Positions 1 through 5,288 of a stretch of DNA of 5,669 bases are shown here, in pieces. The notes beneath the pieces are model-generated. The model had not been told where the DNA came from. It did no database searches and saw nothing but the letters and a program-made list of their open reading frames with translations. A program made the translations under genes and the position numbers. The DNA is from Thiolapillus brandeum (GTDB lineage: Bacteria; Pseudomonadota; Gammaproteobacteria; Chromatiales; Chromatiaceae): the NCBI GenBank assembly GCA_011051425.1, contig DRLF01000470.1, forward strand, positions 1 through 5,669, in the 5' to 3' direction. How positions within the stretch are numbered: position 1 is the stretch's first letter; the number at the start of each line of letters is the position of its first letter.

Positions 1-1491
1 CCAGGCAGCATCGCGCTGGGCCTTGACCAGGGTGGTGACATCGTCGAATACCACTACGCAGCCGATCTCGCTGCTCTTCACCACCTGCAGGCGGGTGTAT
101 CCGCAGATGAGGAACTGCCGCCCCTCCGCGCGGTTGAGCACGAGTTCCCTGCGCCAGTCCTGCTCTCCGGCATCGATAGCGTTACTGACCATCCCGACCA
201 GGGCTTCCAGTTCAGGATAGTCCCGCGCCAGATTGGCGAACGGCTGTCCCTCGTAGCGTGTCACGTCCGCGCCAAGAATCTGCTCCGCCGCACGGTTGGC
301 GGTACGCAGGTTACCTTTGGCATCCAGGGCAACCACCCCGGTGGACAGGTGGTGCAGCACTGCCTCCAGATACTCCCGCTGAAATTCCAGCGCCCGCTTG
401 CTCTGCTCAGCAACGTCCCGTGCCTGGGCCAGCCGCCGGGTCATGGCGTTGAAGGAAGCTACCAGGAAACCCAGTTCATCGTGATAGCGGGGTACCGGAA
501 TCTGGCCGTCCAGTTCACCGTCGGCGATGGCCCGCGTACCCTCGGCGATAGCCTGAATAGGCGCGACCATGCGCCGGGAAGTATAAAAGGCAGCCCAGGC
601 AGCGGCAAAGACGCTCACCAGCAGCACCAGCGACAGGGCCAGGATAAAACTGAACTTGATGGATTCACGCAGGTAGGCCCGCTGCCGGTAGGCGGCATAG
701 GCGCTCTGCACATTCTCACTCAGCTCGCTGATGCGCTCGGAAGTGGGAAAAATGGCCTGAAACACCAGCCCCCGGGACAGGTCGGCCACCAGGGCGCGGA
801 TGTACAGCTCTCCCGATTCACCGTAGGTCATGAACTGCACATAGTTCTTGCCGCTCACCACCTGTTGCAGGATCAGCGGATCAGGCGTACTGGGAACCAG
901 CACTTCCGGGTTGACATGGCTGGAAGCCAGTATCTCCCCCTGGGGCGTGGCCAGGGCCACTTCCGTCGCCCCCGAACGGGTGCGAAGGTCGCTCAAGGTC
1001 AGGGTCAGGGCGGTCTGGGAACTGTCGTCGATGTTCTCCAGCATCTGTTCCGTGTAGCGCAGCAGCAGGCGCTTGTTCATGTTCAGCGTGGCCTGGTTCA
1101 GCTCCAGGGCGTCGGCCATGGCGGAATCGATCTGCACATTGAACCAGCTGTCGATGCCCTGCATGAGAAACTGCAGGGAGTAGTAGTAAACGATGCCGAC
1201 GGGAGCGATACCCAGCAGCACGAACATCACCACCATACGCGCCATGAAACGGGCGCCGGCCTCGTTGCGGCGGTAGTCGCGCAGCAGCCGCACCAGGTTC
1301 ACCGCCACCACGATGGACAGGGTCACCAGTCCGATGACGATGAACACCAGCAGGGGGATGAACCAGCGGCTCAGTTCTTCGGATTTGAGTACCGCACCGC
1401 TGAGAAAATGCAGCGCAAACAACAGGAGCAGCAGGAGCAGTGCAACGGCCCAGGCTCCGGAGCGCCAGCTTTTCAGGGCTGCAGCCGCCAT
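1..1491 (-). CDS. ntrY: NtrY-like sensor histidine kinase, N-terminal part (runs off the left edge)
   Basis: This is an inner-membrane sensor kinase, most likely the NtrY partner of an NtrX response regulator lying beyond the window. The visible 497 residues hold three N-terminal hydrophobic segments (about 14-33, 43-67 and 85-105), an extracytoplasmic region (about 106-277), a fourth membrane segment (about 280-303), a HAMP linker (about 304-357, with PIQAIAEGTRAIADGELD and DELGFLVASFN) and a PAS domain (about 370-490, with STGVVALDAKGNLRTANRAAEQILG). The sequence stops at QRDAAW, where family members pass into the HisKA box, so the phosphorylated His and the ATPase domain are outside. The start is the ATG at 1491. 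An in-frame TGA sits directly before it and an AAGG at 1499-1502 lies 7 bases upstream. The start overlaps the end of the DUF4390 gene by 19 bases, suggesting coupled translation. The NtrY name rests on architecture and gene order. The sensed signal is unknown. Confidence 0.85.
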   Translation of the reverse strand, partial: MAAAALKSWRSGAWAVALLLLLLLFALHFLSGAVLKSEELSRWFIPLLVFIVIGLVTLSIVVAVNLVRLLRDYRRNEAGARFMARMVVMFVLLGIAPVGIVYYYSLQFLMQGIDSWFNVQIDSAMADALELNQATLNMNKRLLLRYTEQMLENIDDSSQTALTLTLSDLRTRSGATEVALATPQGEILASSHVNPEVLVPSTPDPLILQQVVSGKNYVQFMTYGESGELYIRALVADLSRGLVFQAIFPTSERISELSENVQSAYAAYRQRAYLRESIKFSFILALSLVLLVSVFAAAWAAFYTSRRMVAPIQAIAEGTRAIADGELDGQIPVPRYHDELGFLVASFNAMTRRLAQARDVAEQSKRALEFQREYLEAVLHHLSTGVVALDAKGNLRTANRAAEQILGADVTRYEGQPFANLARDYPELEALVGMVSNAIDAGEQDWRRELVLNRAEGRQFLICGYTRLQVVKSSEIGCVVVFDDVTTLVKAQRDAAW

Positions 1492-2021
1492 TCATATACC
1501 TTGCTGCTCAGATGCCAGCTGGGCGACAGATAGGCCCGCGGGCGCAGGGGCAGAGGCAGGGAACCTATATCATGGATGGTCTGTATCTTTACCAGATAGA
1601 AAACGCCCTTGCGGAGCGCCCTGGCAGGAATGATCTTTCTCGCCTTGAGTTCACCCAGAGCCAGCAGGGCGGCATCCTGGGTGGCGAAACGCCGGGTTGC
1701 CCCGGTCTCCACGTCACGCACTTCGTATTCTTCCGCCAGCGGGTGAAACCGCAATTGCCTGCGGATCAGTTTCCTGGCCAGTGCGCTGCGCCAGAAGGCG
1801 GCATCTTCGGGGTCGATGACCACCTCGGTTTCAAAAGTCAGGGGAACGCCATTCTGCAGCGCTTCTTCCATGGTGTCACTGAGCTTGTAGCTCTGCAGCA
1901 GATCCAGCACGATCCAGCCGTCTTCCTCGCCGATGGCCACAGCCCGGTAGGAAATGCTGGCAGCATGCGCAGCGCCCAGAAACAGTACGCAGAACGCAAG
2001 CAGGCTGGCCCGCAGCGGCAT
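1473..2021 (-). CDS. DUF4390 family exported protein of unknown function
   Basis: This 182-residue protein has an evident signal peptide: a basic start (MPLR), a hydrophobic core at residues 5-17 and an AHA-AS cleavage site near residue 20. The mature part should lie in the periplasm. Features I associate with the DUF4390 family are the ALQNGVPLTFETEV segment near residues 54-67 and the C-terminal LPLPLRPRAYLSPSW segment near 155-169. No catalytic motif is apparent and no function is established. The ATG at 2021 follows the rsmB stop by one base (TGA-g-ATG) and has AGGA 8 bases upstream within the rsmB end. The frame stays open upstream to 2150, but that part overlaps rsmB and would bury the signal peptide. 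The gene lies between rsmB and the sensor kinase and overlaps the kinase start, so a link to the envelope kinase is more plausible than one to ribosome modification. That link is inference. Confidence 0.85.
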   Translation of the reverse strand: MPLRASLLAFCVLFLGAAHAASISYRAVAIGEEDGWIVLDLLQSYKLSDTMEEALQNGVPLTFETEVVIDPEDAAFWRSALARKLIRRQLRFHPLAEEYEVRDVETGATRRFATQDAALLALGELKARKIIPARALRKGVFYLVKIQTIHDIGSLPLPLRPRAYLSPSWHLSSKVYEWRLQP

Positions 2022-2022
2022 C

Positions 2023-3390
2023 TCAAACTTCCTGCTTTTCCAACAATGCGTAATAAAAACCATCTGTCTCCAGCGTATCCGGCAACAACTGCAGGCCATG
2101 CAGGGTGCGGATGCCCCTGCGGGATGCAAGCATAACAGCCCTTGCATCACCGTGTTTCAATAAAAAACCACTGATCTGTTCATCGTTTTCCTGCGGCAGC
2201 AGGGAACAGGTGGCATACAGCATTCTGCCACCTGGCCTGAGCAAAGACCACTGGGCTGCCAGGATGGCTTTCTGCCGCTGCACCAGCGCATCCACGTCAG
2301 CCGGCCTGCGCAGCAGCTTGATGTCGGGGTGCCGCCGGATGACCCCCGTGGCCGTGCAGGGCGCATCGACCAGGATACGATCATATCCCCCCTCGCTCCA
2401 GACGCCCTGAGGATCGGAAGCATCTCCCACGACCAGTTCAGGACTGAAGCCCAGGCGCTGCATGTTTTCTTCCACCCGCTGCAGCCGTTTGTCATCCACA
2501 TCCATCGCGGTCAGATCCAGCGCCGGCGTGTGTTCCAGCAGGTGGCCGGTTTTTCCGCCGGGCGCGGCGCAGGCATCCAGCACTTTCATACCTGGCCGGG
2601 CATCGAGCAGAAAGGCCGCCATCTGCGCACCGGCATCCTGAACGGAAACCGCACCTTCGGCAAATCCCGGCAGCCGTGATACCACCACCGGTTTTTCCAG
2701 CATCAGTGCTGATGCTACCCCCGCTACCGGTCTGCTCAACAGGCCCTCGCCTGTGAGCAGCGATACGTATTCGGACAAACTGTAACGCTGCAGGTTCACT
2801 CGCAGGATAAAGGGCGGACGCTGCTGTAGGCCTTTCAGAACATCCTCTGCCTGATCACGCCAGGCCCGGAACAGGGCATCCACCAGCCAGGCGGGCTGGT
2901 TGTAACGCACTTCGGAAGAATTCTCAGCGGCGACCTGTTCGAGTATCTGCTCCCGTTCACGCTGAAAACGGCGCAGCACGCCATTGACCAGGGCCACAGC
3001 CCATTTCTTCTTCAGCACTTTCGCCGCACCGGCACTTTCCCCGATGGCGGCATGCGCCGGGATGCGGGTGGAAAGCAACTGATACAGGCCGGACAACACC
3101 AGGGCGCGGATATCCTGATCCTTCTGTTTCGGAGGATGTCTGAACAGGCGGGAAGCTACGGCCTGGAGCAGAAAGTAATCCCGGCAGACGCCATAGGCCA
3201 GCTCTGCCAGCAGCCCCCGGTCACGCTCTTCCACCTGTTGCTGGTATTCGCTTAGTGCTTCTGTCAGTGACTGACCGTTGAAAACGCTGGCCAGCACCAG
3301 CGCAGCGCGGCTTCTGAGAAACGCACCGCTGTTGCCTGACCCTGTCTTGCCGGACTTGCGCCGATACGGATCGGTCGGGGGCTTAGCCAA
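2023..3390 (-). CDS. rsmB: 16S rRNA (cytosine(967)-C(5))-methyltransferase RsmB
   Basis: RsmB transfers a methyl group from S-adenosylmethionine to C967 of 16S rRNA in the small subunit. From a TTG start the protein has 455 residues, against 429 in E. coli. An N-terminal NusB-like RNA-binding domain spans about 22-150 (GLYQLLSTRIPAHAAIGES, NGVLRRFQRE). The Rossmann methyltransferase domain follows, with the SAM-binding LDACAAPGGKT at 271-281, the acidic MDVDD at 296-300, motif IV DAPCTATGVIRRHPDIK with Cys345, and motif VI YATCSLLPQEN with Cys395. The two cysteines match the general-base/release and nucleophile cysteines of RNA m5C methyltransferases. The start is the only ATG, GTG or TTG codon in frame between the fmt end and the conserved region. 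It has AGGGG 7 bases upstream and overlaps the fmt stop by 8 bases. The N terminus is about 18 residues longer than in E. coli and is basic and glycine-rich. All key residues are present. Confidence 0.96.
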   Translation of the reverse strand: MAKPPTDPYRRKSGKTGSGNSGAFLRSRAALVLASVFNGQSLTEALSEYQQQVEERDRGLLAELAYGVCRDYFLLQAVASRLFRHPPKQKDQDIRALVLSGLYQLLSTRIPAHAAIGESAGAAKVLKKKWAVALVNGVLRRFQREREQILEQVAAENSSEVRYNQPAWLVDALFRAWRDQAEDVLKGLQQRPPFILRVNLQRYSLSEYVSLLTGEGLLSRPVAGVASALMLEKPVVVSRLPGFAEGAVSVQDAGAQMAAFLLDARPGMKVLDACAAPGGKTGHLLEHTPALDLTAMDVDDKRLQRVEENMQRLGFSPELVVGDASDPQGVWSEGGYDRILVDAPCTATGVIRRHPDIKLLRRPADVDALVQRQKAILAAQWSLLRPGGRMLYATCSLLPQENDEQISGFLLKHGDARAVMLASRRGIRTLHGLQLLPDTLETDGFYYALLEKQEV

Positions 3391-4318
3391 GCAGCATCCC
3401 CTGTATATGCTGGGAGTTGATGAAATCCTGAGCGTCCATGGCCCGTTTGCCGGGCATCTGCAACCGGGTGATGCGCAGCAGGCCTTTTCCCGTGGACACG
3501 TCCACACCCTCCCGGGTGGCGGACATGACGGTGCCGGGCTCGGCGGTCATGCCGTCGATGGCATGGGCATTCCAGATACGCAGATTGGCATTCTCATAAG
3601 GCGTGAAAGCCACAGGCCAGGGATTGAAGGCACGCACCTGGCGCTCGATTTCCTCCGCGGGCCGGTTCCAGTCGATCTGCGCCTCCTTCTTCTCCAGCTT
3701 GGCTGCGTAGGTCGCTTCTGCTTCTTCCTGCACCACTGGCTGCAGAGAACCGTCGGCAATGCCTGGCAGCGCCTCCATCAGTGCTTGCGCACCAAGCTGG
3801 GACAGCCGGTCATGCAGGCTGCCGCCGGTTTCATCTGCAGCCAGGGGGATGATCCTGGTGAGGTAGACGGGTCCGGTATCCAGCCCCTTGTCCATGCGCA
3901 TGATGCTGACACCACTCTCCGCGTCACCCGCCTGTATGGCGCGCTGAATGGGCGCCGCGCCGCGCCAGCGCGGCAGGATCGAGGCGTGAATATTCACACA
4001 TCCCAGGCGCGGAACACCCAGTACACTTTCCGGCAAGAGCAGACCGTAGGCAACGACCACCATCAGATCCGGCTGCAGCTCGCGCAGAATCTGCACTTCG
4101 GCTTCGTCCTTCAGACTGGTGGGCTGATGCACGGGGATGCCGGCATCCAGCGCCTGGGATTTGACCGGCCCCGGCAGCAGTTTGCGGCCCCGCCCCGAGG
4201 GCCGGTCGGGCTGGGTATATACTGCCACGACATCATGAGCGGATTTGAGCAGCGCCTGCAGTGGAGGTACGGAAAAATCCGGTGTCCCCGCAAATACGAT
4301 GCGTAAGGATTTACTCAT
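3383..4318 (-). CDS. fmt: Methionyl-tRNA formyltransferase
   Basis: Fmt transfers a formyl group from 10-formyltetrahydrofolate to the amino group of methionyl-initiator tRNA in the cytoplasm, giving the fMet-tRNA used for initiation. The 311-residue length is close to E. coli Fmt (315). The N-terminal formyltransferase domain starts with RIVFAGTPDFSVPPL and carries the catalytic triad Asn109, His111 and Asp147 within NIHASILPRWRGAAPIQ and DKGLDTG. The family's tRNA-contacting loop is seen as QPDRPSGRGRKLLPGPVK (36-53). The C-terminal OB-like tRNA-binding domain spans about 205-311 (DWNRPAEEIERQVRAFNPWP). The ATG directly abuts the def stop (TAG then ATG with no base between) and has only a weak purine stretch (AAGAAAG) upstream, so reinitiation by ribosomes finishing def is likely. 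Pairing with def is the common bacterial arrangement. Confidence 0.97.
   Translation of the reverse strand: MSKSLRIVFAGTPDFSVPPLQALLKSAHDVVAVYTQPDRPSGRGRKLLPGPVKSQALDAGIPVHQPTSLKDEAEVQILRELQPDLMVVVAYGLLLPESVLGVPRLGCVNIHASILPRWRGAAPIQRAIQAGDAESGVSIMRMDKGLDTGPVYLTRIIPLAADETGGSLHDRLSQLGAQALMEALPGIADGSLQPVVQEEAEATYAAKLEKKEAQIDWNRPAEEIERQVRAFNPWPVAFTPYENANLRIWNAHAIDGMTAEPGTVMSATREGVDVSTGKGLLRITRLQMPGKRAMDAQDFINSQHIQGMLLG
3397..3402 (-). promoter_or_regulatory. Ribosome binding site for the rsmB TTG start
   Basis: AGGGGA on the minus strand, inside the last codons of fmt, sits 6 bases before the TTG at 3390. It decides the choice of this non-ATG start. Confidence 0.65.
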
Positions 4319-4855
4319 CTAGATGACTTTCTTGGCAGATTTCTTTGGCGTAGCGCTTTCCAGCCGCGCTTCCTTTTCCAGCTTCTTGCGGATGCGCTCA
4401 CGCTTGAGTCTGGAGAGATAATCCACGAACAGCTTGCCATGCAAATGGTCGATCTCATGCTGCACACATACCGCCAGCAGGCCGTCCAGATCACGGACAA
4501 ACTCGTTGCCTTCCCGGTCCAGCGCCTTCAGCCTGACCTTTTCCGCACGCTTGACCTTGTCGAAATAGCCTGGCACGGACAAACAGCCTTCCTCCATTTC
4601 CTCTTCCCCGGTCGCTTCGAGAATCTCGGGATTGATCAGTACCAGAGGATCGTCCCGTTCCTCGGAAATATCGATGACAACCACCTGGCGGGACACGCCG
4701 ACCTGGGTGGCGGCCAGACCGATGCCCGGCGCTTCATACATGGTCTCCAGCATGTCGTCTGCCAGCTTCTGCACCGATTTATCCACATTATCGACCGGTT
4801 TTGCGCTATTTCTGAGACGCGCATCAGGAAATTTAAGAATATCCAGTATCGCCAT
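4319..4855 (-). CDS. def: Peptide deformylase
   Basis: Def is a metalloenzyme that removes the N-formyl group from methionine of nascent proteins at the ribosome exit. The 178-residue product has all three family motifs: GIGLAATQ (44-51), EGCLS (89-93, metal ligand Cys91) and QHEIDH (132-137, metal ligands His133 and His137 with catalytic Glu134). The residues correspond to E. coli Cys90, His132, Glu133 and His136. A short Lys/Arg-rich tail (about 150-178, ending KKSAKKVI) makes it slightly longer than E. coli Def (169). The start [15 protein letters not shown] aligns with the usual N terminus, so the ATG at 4855 is secure although no good Shine-Dalgarno precedes it. It is the first gene of the leftward operon, and a promoter lies immediately upstream. 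Confidence 0.97.
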   Translation of the reverse strand: MAILDILKFPDARLRNSAKPVDNVDKSVQKLADDMLETMYEAPGIGLAATQVGVSRQVVVIDISEERDDPLVLINPEILEATGEEEMEEGCLSVPGYFDKVKRAEKVRLKALDREGNEFVRDLDGLLAVCVQHEIDHLHGKLFVDYLSRLKRERIRKKLEKEARLESATPKKSAKKVI

Positions 4856-4869
4856 GATTACAAATAAGT

Positions 4870-4898
4870 TCTATAGTAGGTGGAAGATTTGTTGCCAA
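4870..4898 (-). promoter_or_regulatory. Probable sigma70 promoter of the def operon
   Basis: On the minus strand TTGGCA (4893-4898, one mismatch to TTGACA) and TATAGA (4870-4875, matching TATAAT at four of six positions) are separated by 17 bases in an AT-rich stretch. A start 6-8 bases downstream of the -10 box would fall at about 4861-4863, leaving a leader of only about 6-8 bases before the def ATG. This agrees with the absence of a Shine-Dalgarno there. Found by eye; no experimental support. Confidence 0.55.
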
Positions 4899-4914
4899 TC
4901 ATTCTATATTTGAA

Positions 4915-4939
4915 GATCACCCGGGACAATCCGGGGATC
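4915..4939. repeat. GC-rich inverted repeat upstream of def
   Basis: GATC-A-CCCGG (4915-4924) and CCGGGGATC (4931-4939) are complementary over 9 pairs with a single bulged A at 4919, around a 6-base loop (GACAAT). No T run follows in either direction, so it is unlikely to be an intrinsic terminator. It lies 17 bases upstream of the def -35 box, where a regulator could bind. Function unknown. Confidence 0.5.
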
Positions 4940-4951
4940 AGTGTTCAGGAT

Positions 4952-4960
4952 TGGTATACA
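4952..4960 (+). promoter_or_regulatory. Weak candidate extended -10 element, rightward
   Basis: TGGTATACA fits the TGn-TATAnT extended -10 pattern with one mismatch. No -35 box is seen 16-18 bases upstream. If used it would start a leader of about 320 bases in front of the LysM gene, including the two dyads and the nested complementary segments. A single short match of this kind is expected by chance fairly often. Confidence 0.2.
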
Positions 4961-5040
4961 ACACGCGTGCCTGGGTTCGGGAGAAAATCAGGATCGCGAC
5001 GATACACGCAGGCCACTGTGGCTTATGTGTCTCGATCCGA

Positions 5041-5074
5041 ATGTGCATGCCATGGATTATTATGGCATAAACAT
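5041..5074. repeat. 34-bp imperfect dyad, candidate operator
   Basis: ATGTgcATGCCAT (5041-5053) and ATGGCATaaACAT (5062-5074) are inverted copies matching at 11 of 13 positions, with an 8-base AT-rich centre (GGATTATT). The inner 7-base arms are perfect. The size and symmetry suit a dimeric regulator; alternatively the transcript could form a hairpin with a 2x2 internal loop. It lies in a low-GC stretch of the divergent region, about 215 bases before the LysM start. No known consensus was recognised. Confidence 0.55.
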
Positions 5075-5085
5075 GAAGCAAGTAT

Positions 5086-5115
5086 TTGACGATAGCATTG
5101 ATTATCGTGAAGAAT
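5086..5115 (+). promoter_or_regulatory. Weak candidate promoter for the LysM gene
   Basis: TTGACG (5086-5091, one mismatch to the -35 consensus) and AAGAAT (5110-5115, four of six matches to the -10 consensus) are 18 bases apart. The dyad at 5089-5108 overlaps the -35 box and fills the spacer, where a repressor or an MerR-like activator could act. A start would fall near 5122, giving a leader of about 165 bases. Low confidence because the -10 box is poor. Confidence 0.25.
5089..5108. repeat. Second dyad, ACGATA/TATCGT
   Basis: ACGATA (5089-5094) and TATCGT (5103-5108) form a perfect 6-base inverted repeat with an 8-base centre (GCATTGAT), the same spacer length as the dyad at 5041-5074. The two centres are 41 bp apart, close to four helical turns. 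Arms this short can arise by chance; the matching spacer and phasing are what make it worth listing. Confidence 0.35.
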
Positions 5116-5160
5116 GGCGAAAATGCCGCATTAGCATCAAGGGGGCTCCAGAGAATCAGG

Positions 5161-5265
5161 GCGGAACAGGTGATCGAGGTTTTGGCATACCCGCGTGCAC
5201 AACCGCACAGGGGTGCAACGAACCTGGCAAACCTGTCCGTGACTGCCTCGACAGCTCCTCAGGCA
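5161..5265 (+). promoter_or_regulatory. Candidate structured 5' leader of the LysM gene
   Basis: Nested complementary segments suggest an RNA fold. P1 pairs 5161-5171 with 5231-5240 (GCGGaACAGGT with ACCTGTCCGT: ten pairs including one terminal G-U, with one bulged A at 5165). P2 pairs AGGTT (5177-5181) with AACCT (5221-5225). P3 pairs TGCAC (5196-5200) with GTGCA (5213-5217). A separate hairpin, TGCCT (5244-5248) with AGGCA (5261-5265), lies just before the ribosome binding site. CTGTC (5233-5237) can instead pair with GACAG (5250-5254), which would exclude both P1 and the last hairpin. That arrangement would allow switching. It fits no riboswitch class I know. Whether it is transcribed and conserved is not known. 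Confidence 0.35.
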
Positions 5266-5276
5266 ACAAACCAAAC

Positions 5277-5282
5277 AAGGGA
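5277..5282 (+). promoter_or_regulatory. Ribosome binding site of the LysM gene
   Basis: AAGGGA is followed by 6 bases (AGCCCA) and the ATG at 5289. It supports this start over in-frame upstream ATGs at 5025, 5052 and 5073; no comparable site was noticed before 5052 or 5073. Confidence 0.75.
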
Positions 5283-5288
5283 AGCCCA

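Larger units (their letters stand above)
4856..5288. other. Divergent intergenic region between def and the LysM gene
   Basis: These 433 bases hold no gene I recognise. GC is low at the def end (about 32% over 4861-4920) and around 5041-5100 (about 37%), and rises to about 60% near 5161-5220. The region carries the def promoter, at least three dyad symmetries, a nested set of complementary segments near the LysM start, and its ribosome binding site. The rightward frame of the LysM gene stays open through the region back to a TGA at 4911-4913. That run lacks a family match and its last 71 codons have mixed third positions (roughly half G or C), unlike the GC-rich third positions of the neighbours. 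Confidence 0.7.

Noticed and set aside
881..1495. Minus-strand open frame of 204 codons in another frame of the kinase gene
   Set aside because: It starts 4 bases before the kinase ATG and is rich in Arg, Pro and Gly without a family match, while the kinase frame gives the expected NtrY-like sequence.
349..1533. Long plus-strand open frame of 394 codons antisense to the kinase gene
   Set aside because: The product is rich in Gln, His and Gly with no recognisable domain, and it mirrors the kinase coding strand, whose product has clear membrane, HAMP and PAS segments.
2022..2150. Upstream start for the DUF4390 gene at 2150
   Set aside because: The extra residues lie wholly inside rsmB, are Cys-rich and unlike any family, and would hide the signal peptide that begins at 2021.
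3391..3507. Upstream GTG start for rsmB at 3507
   Set aside because: It would add 39 residues read from inside fmt with no counterpart in RsmB proteins; the TTG at 3390 has a good ribosome binding site.
3278..4306. Plus-strand open frame of 342 codons antisense to fmt and the start of rsmB
   Set aside because: It is a shadow of GC-rich fmt, which carries all its catalytic residues.
4915..4939. Intrinsic terminator
   Set aside because: The stem is GC-rich but no T run follows on either strand, and no gene ends nearby.
4880..5089. Small 69-codon plus-strand ORF in the divergent region
   Set aside because: It overlaps the def promoter, shows no family resemblance and lacks a convincing ribosome binding site.
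5196..5273. Possible c-di-GMP (GEMM-I) riboswitch, suggested by GCACAGGG-like and GGCAAACC strings before a pilus-associated type of gene
   Set aside because: The two side-by-side helices, the conserved ACGCAAAGC-type core and the tetraloop arrangement of GEMM-I are absent, and the visible pairings form a different layout.
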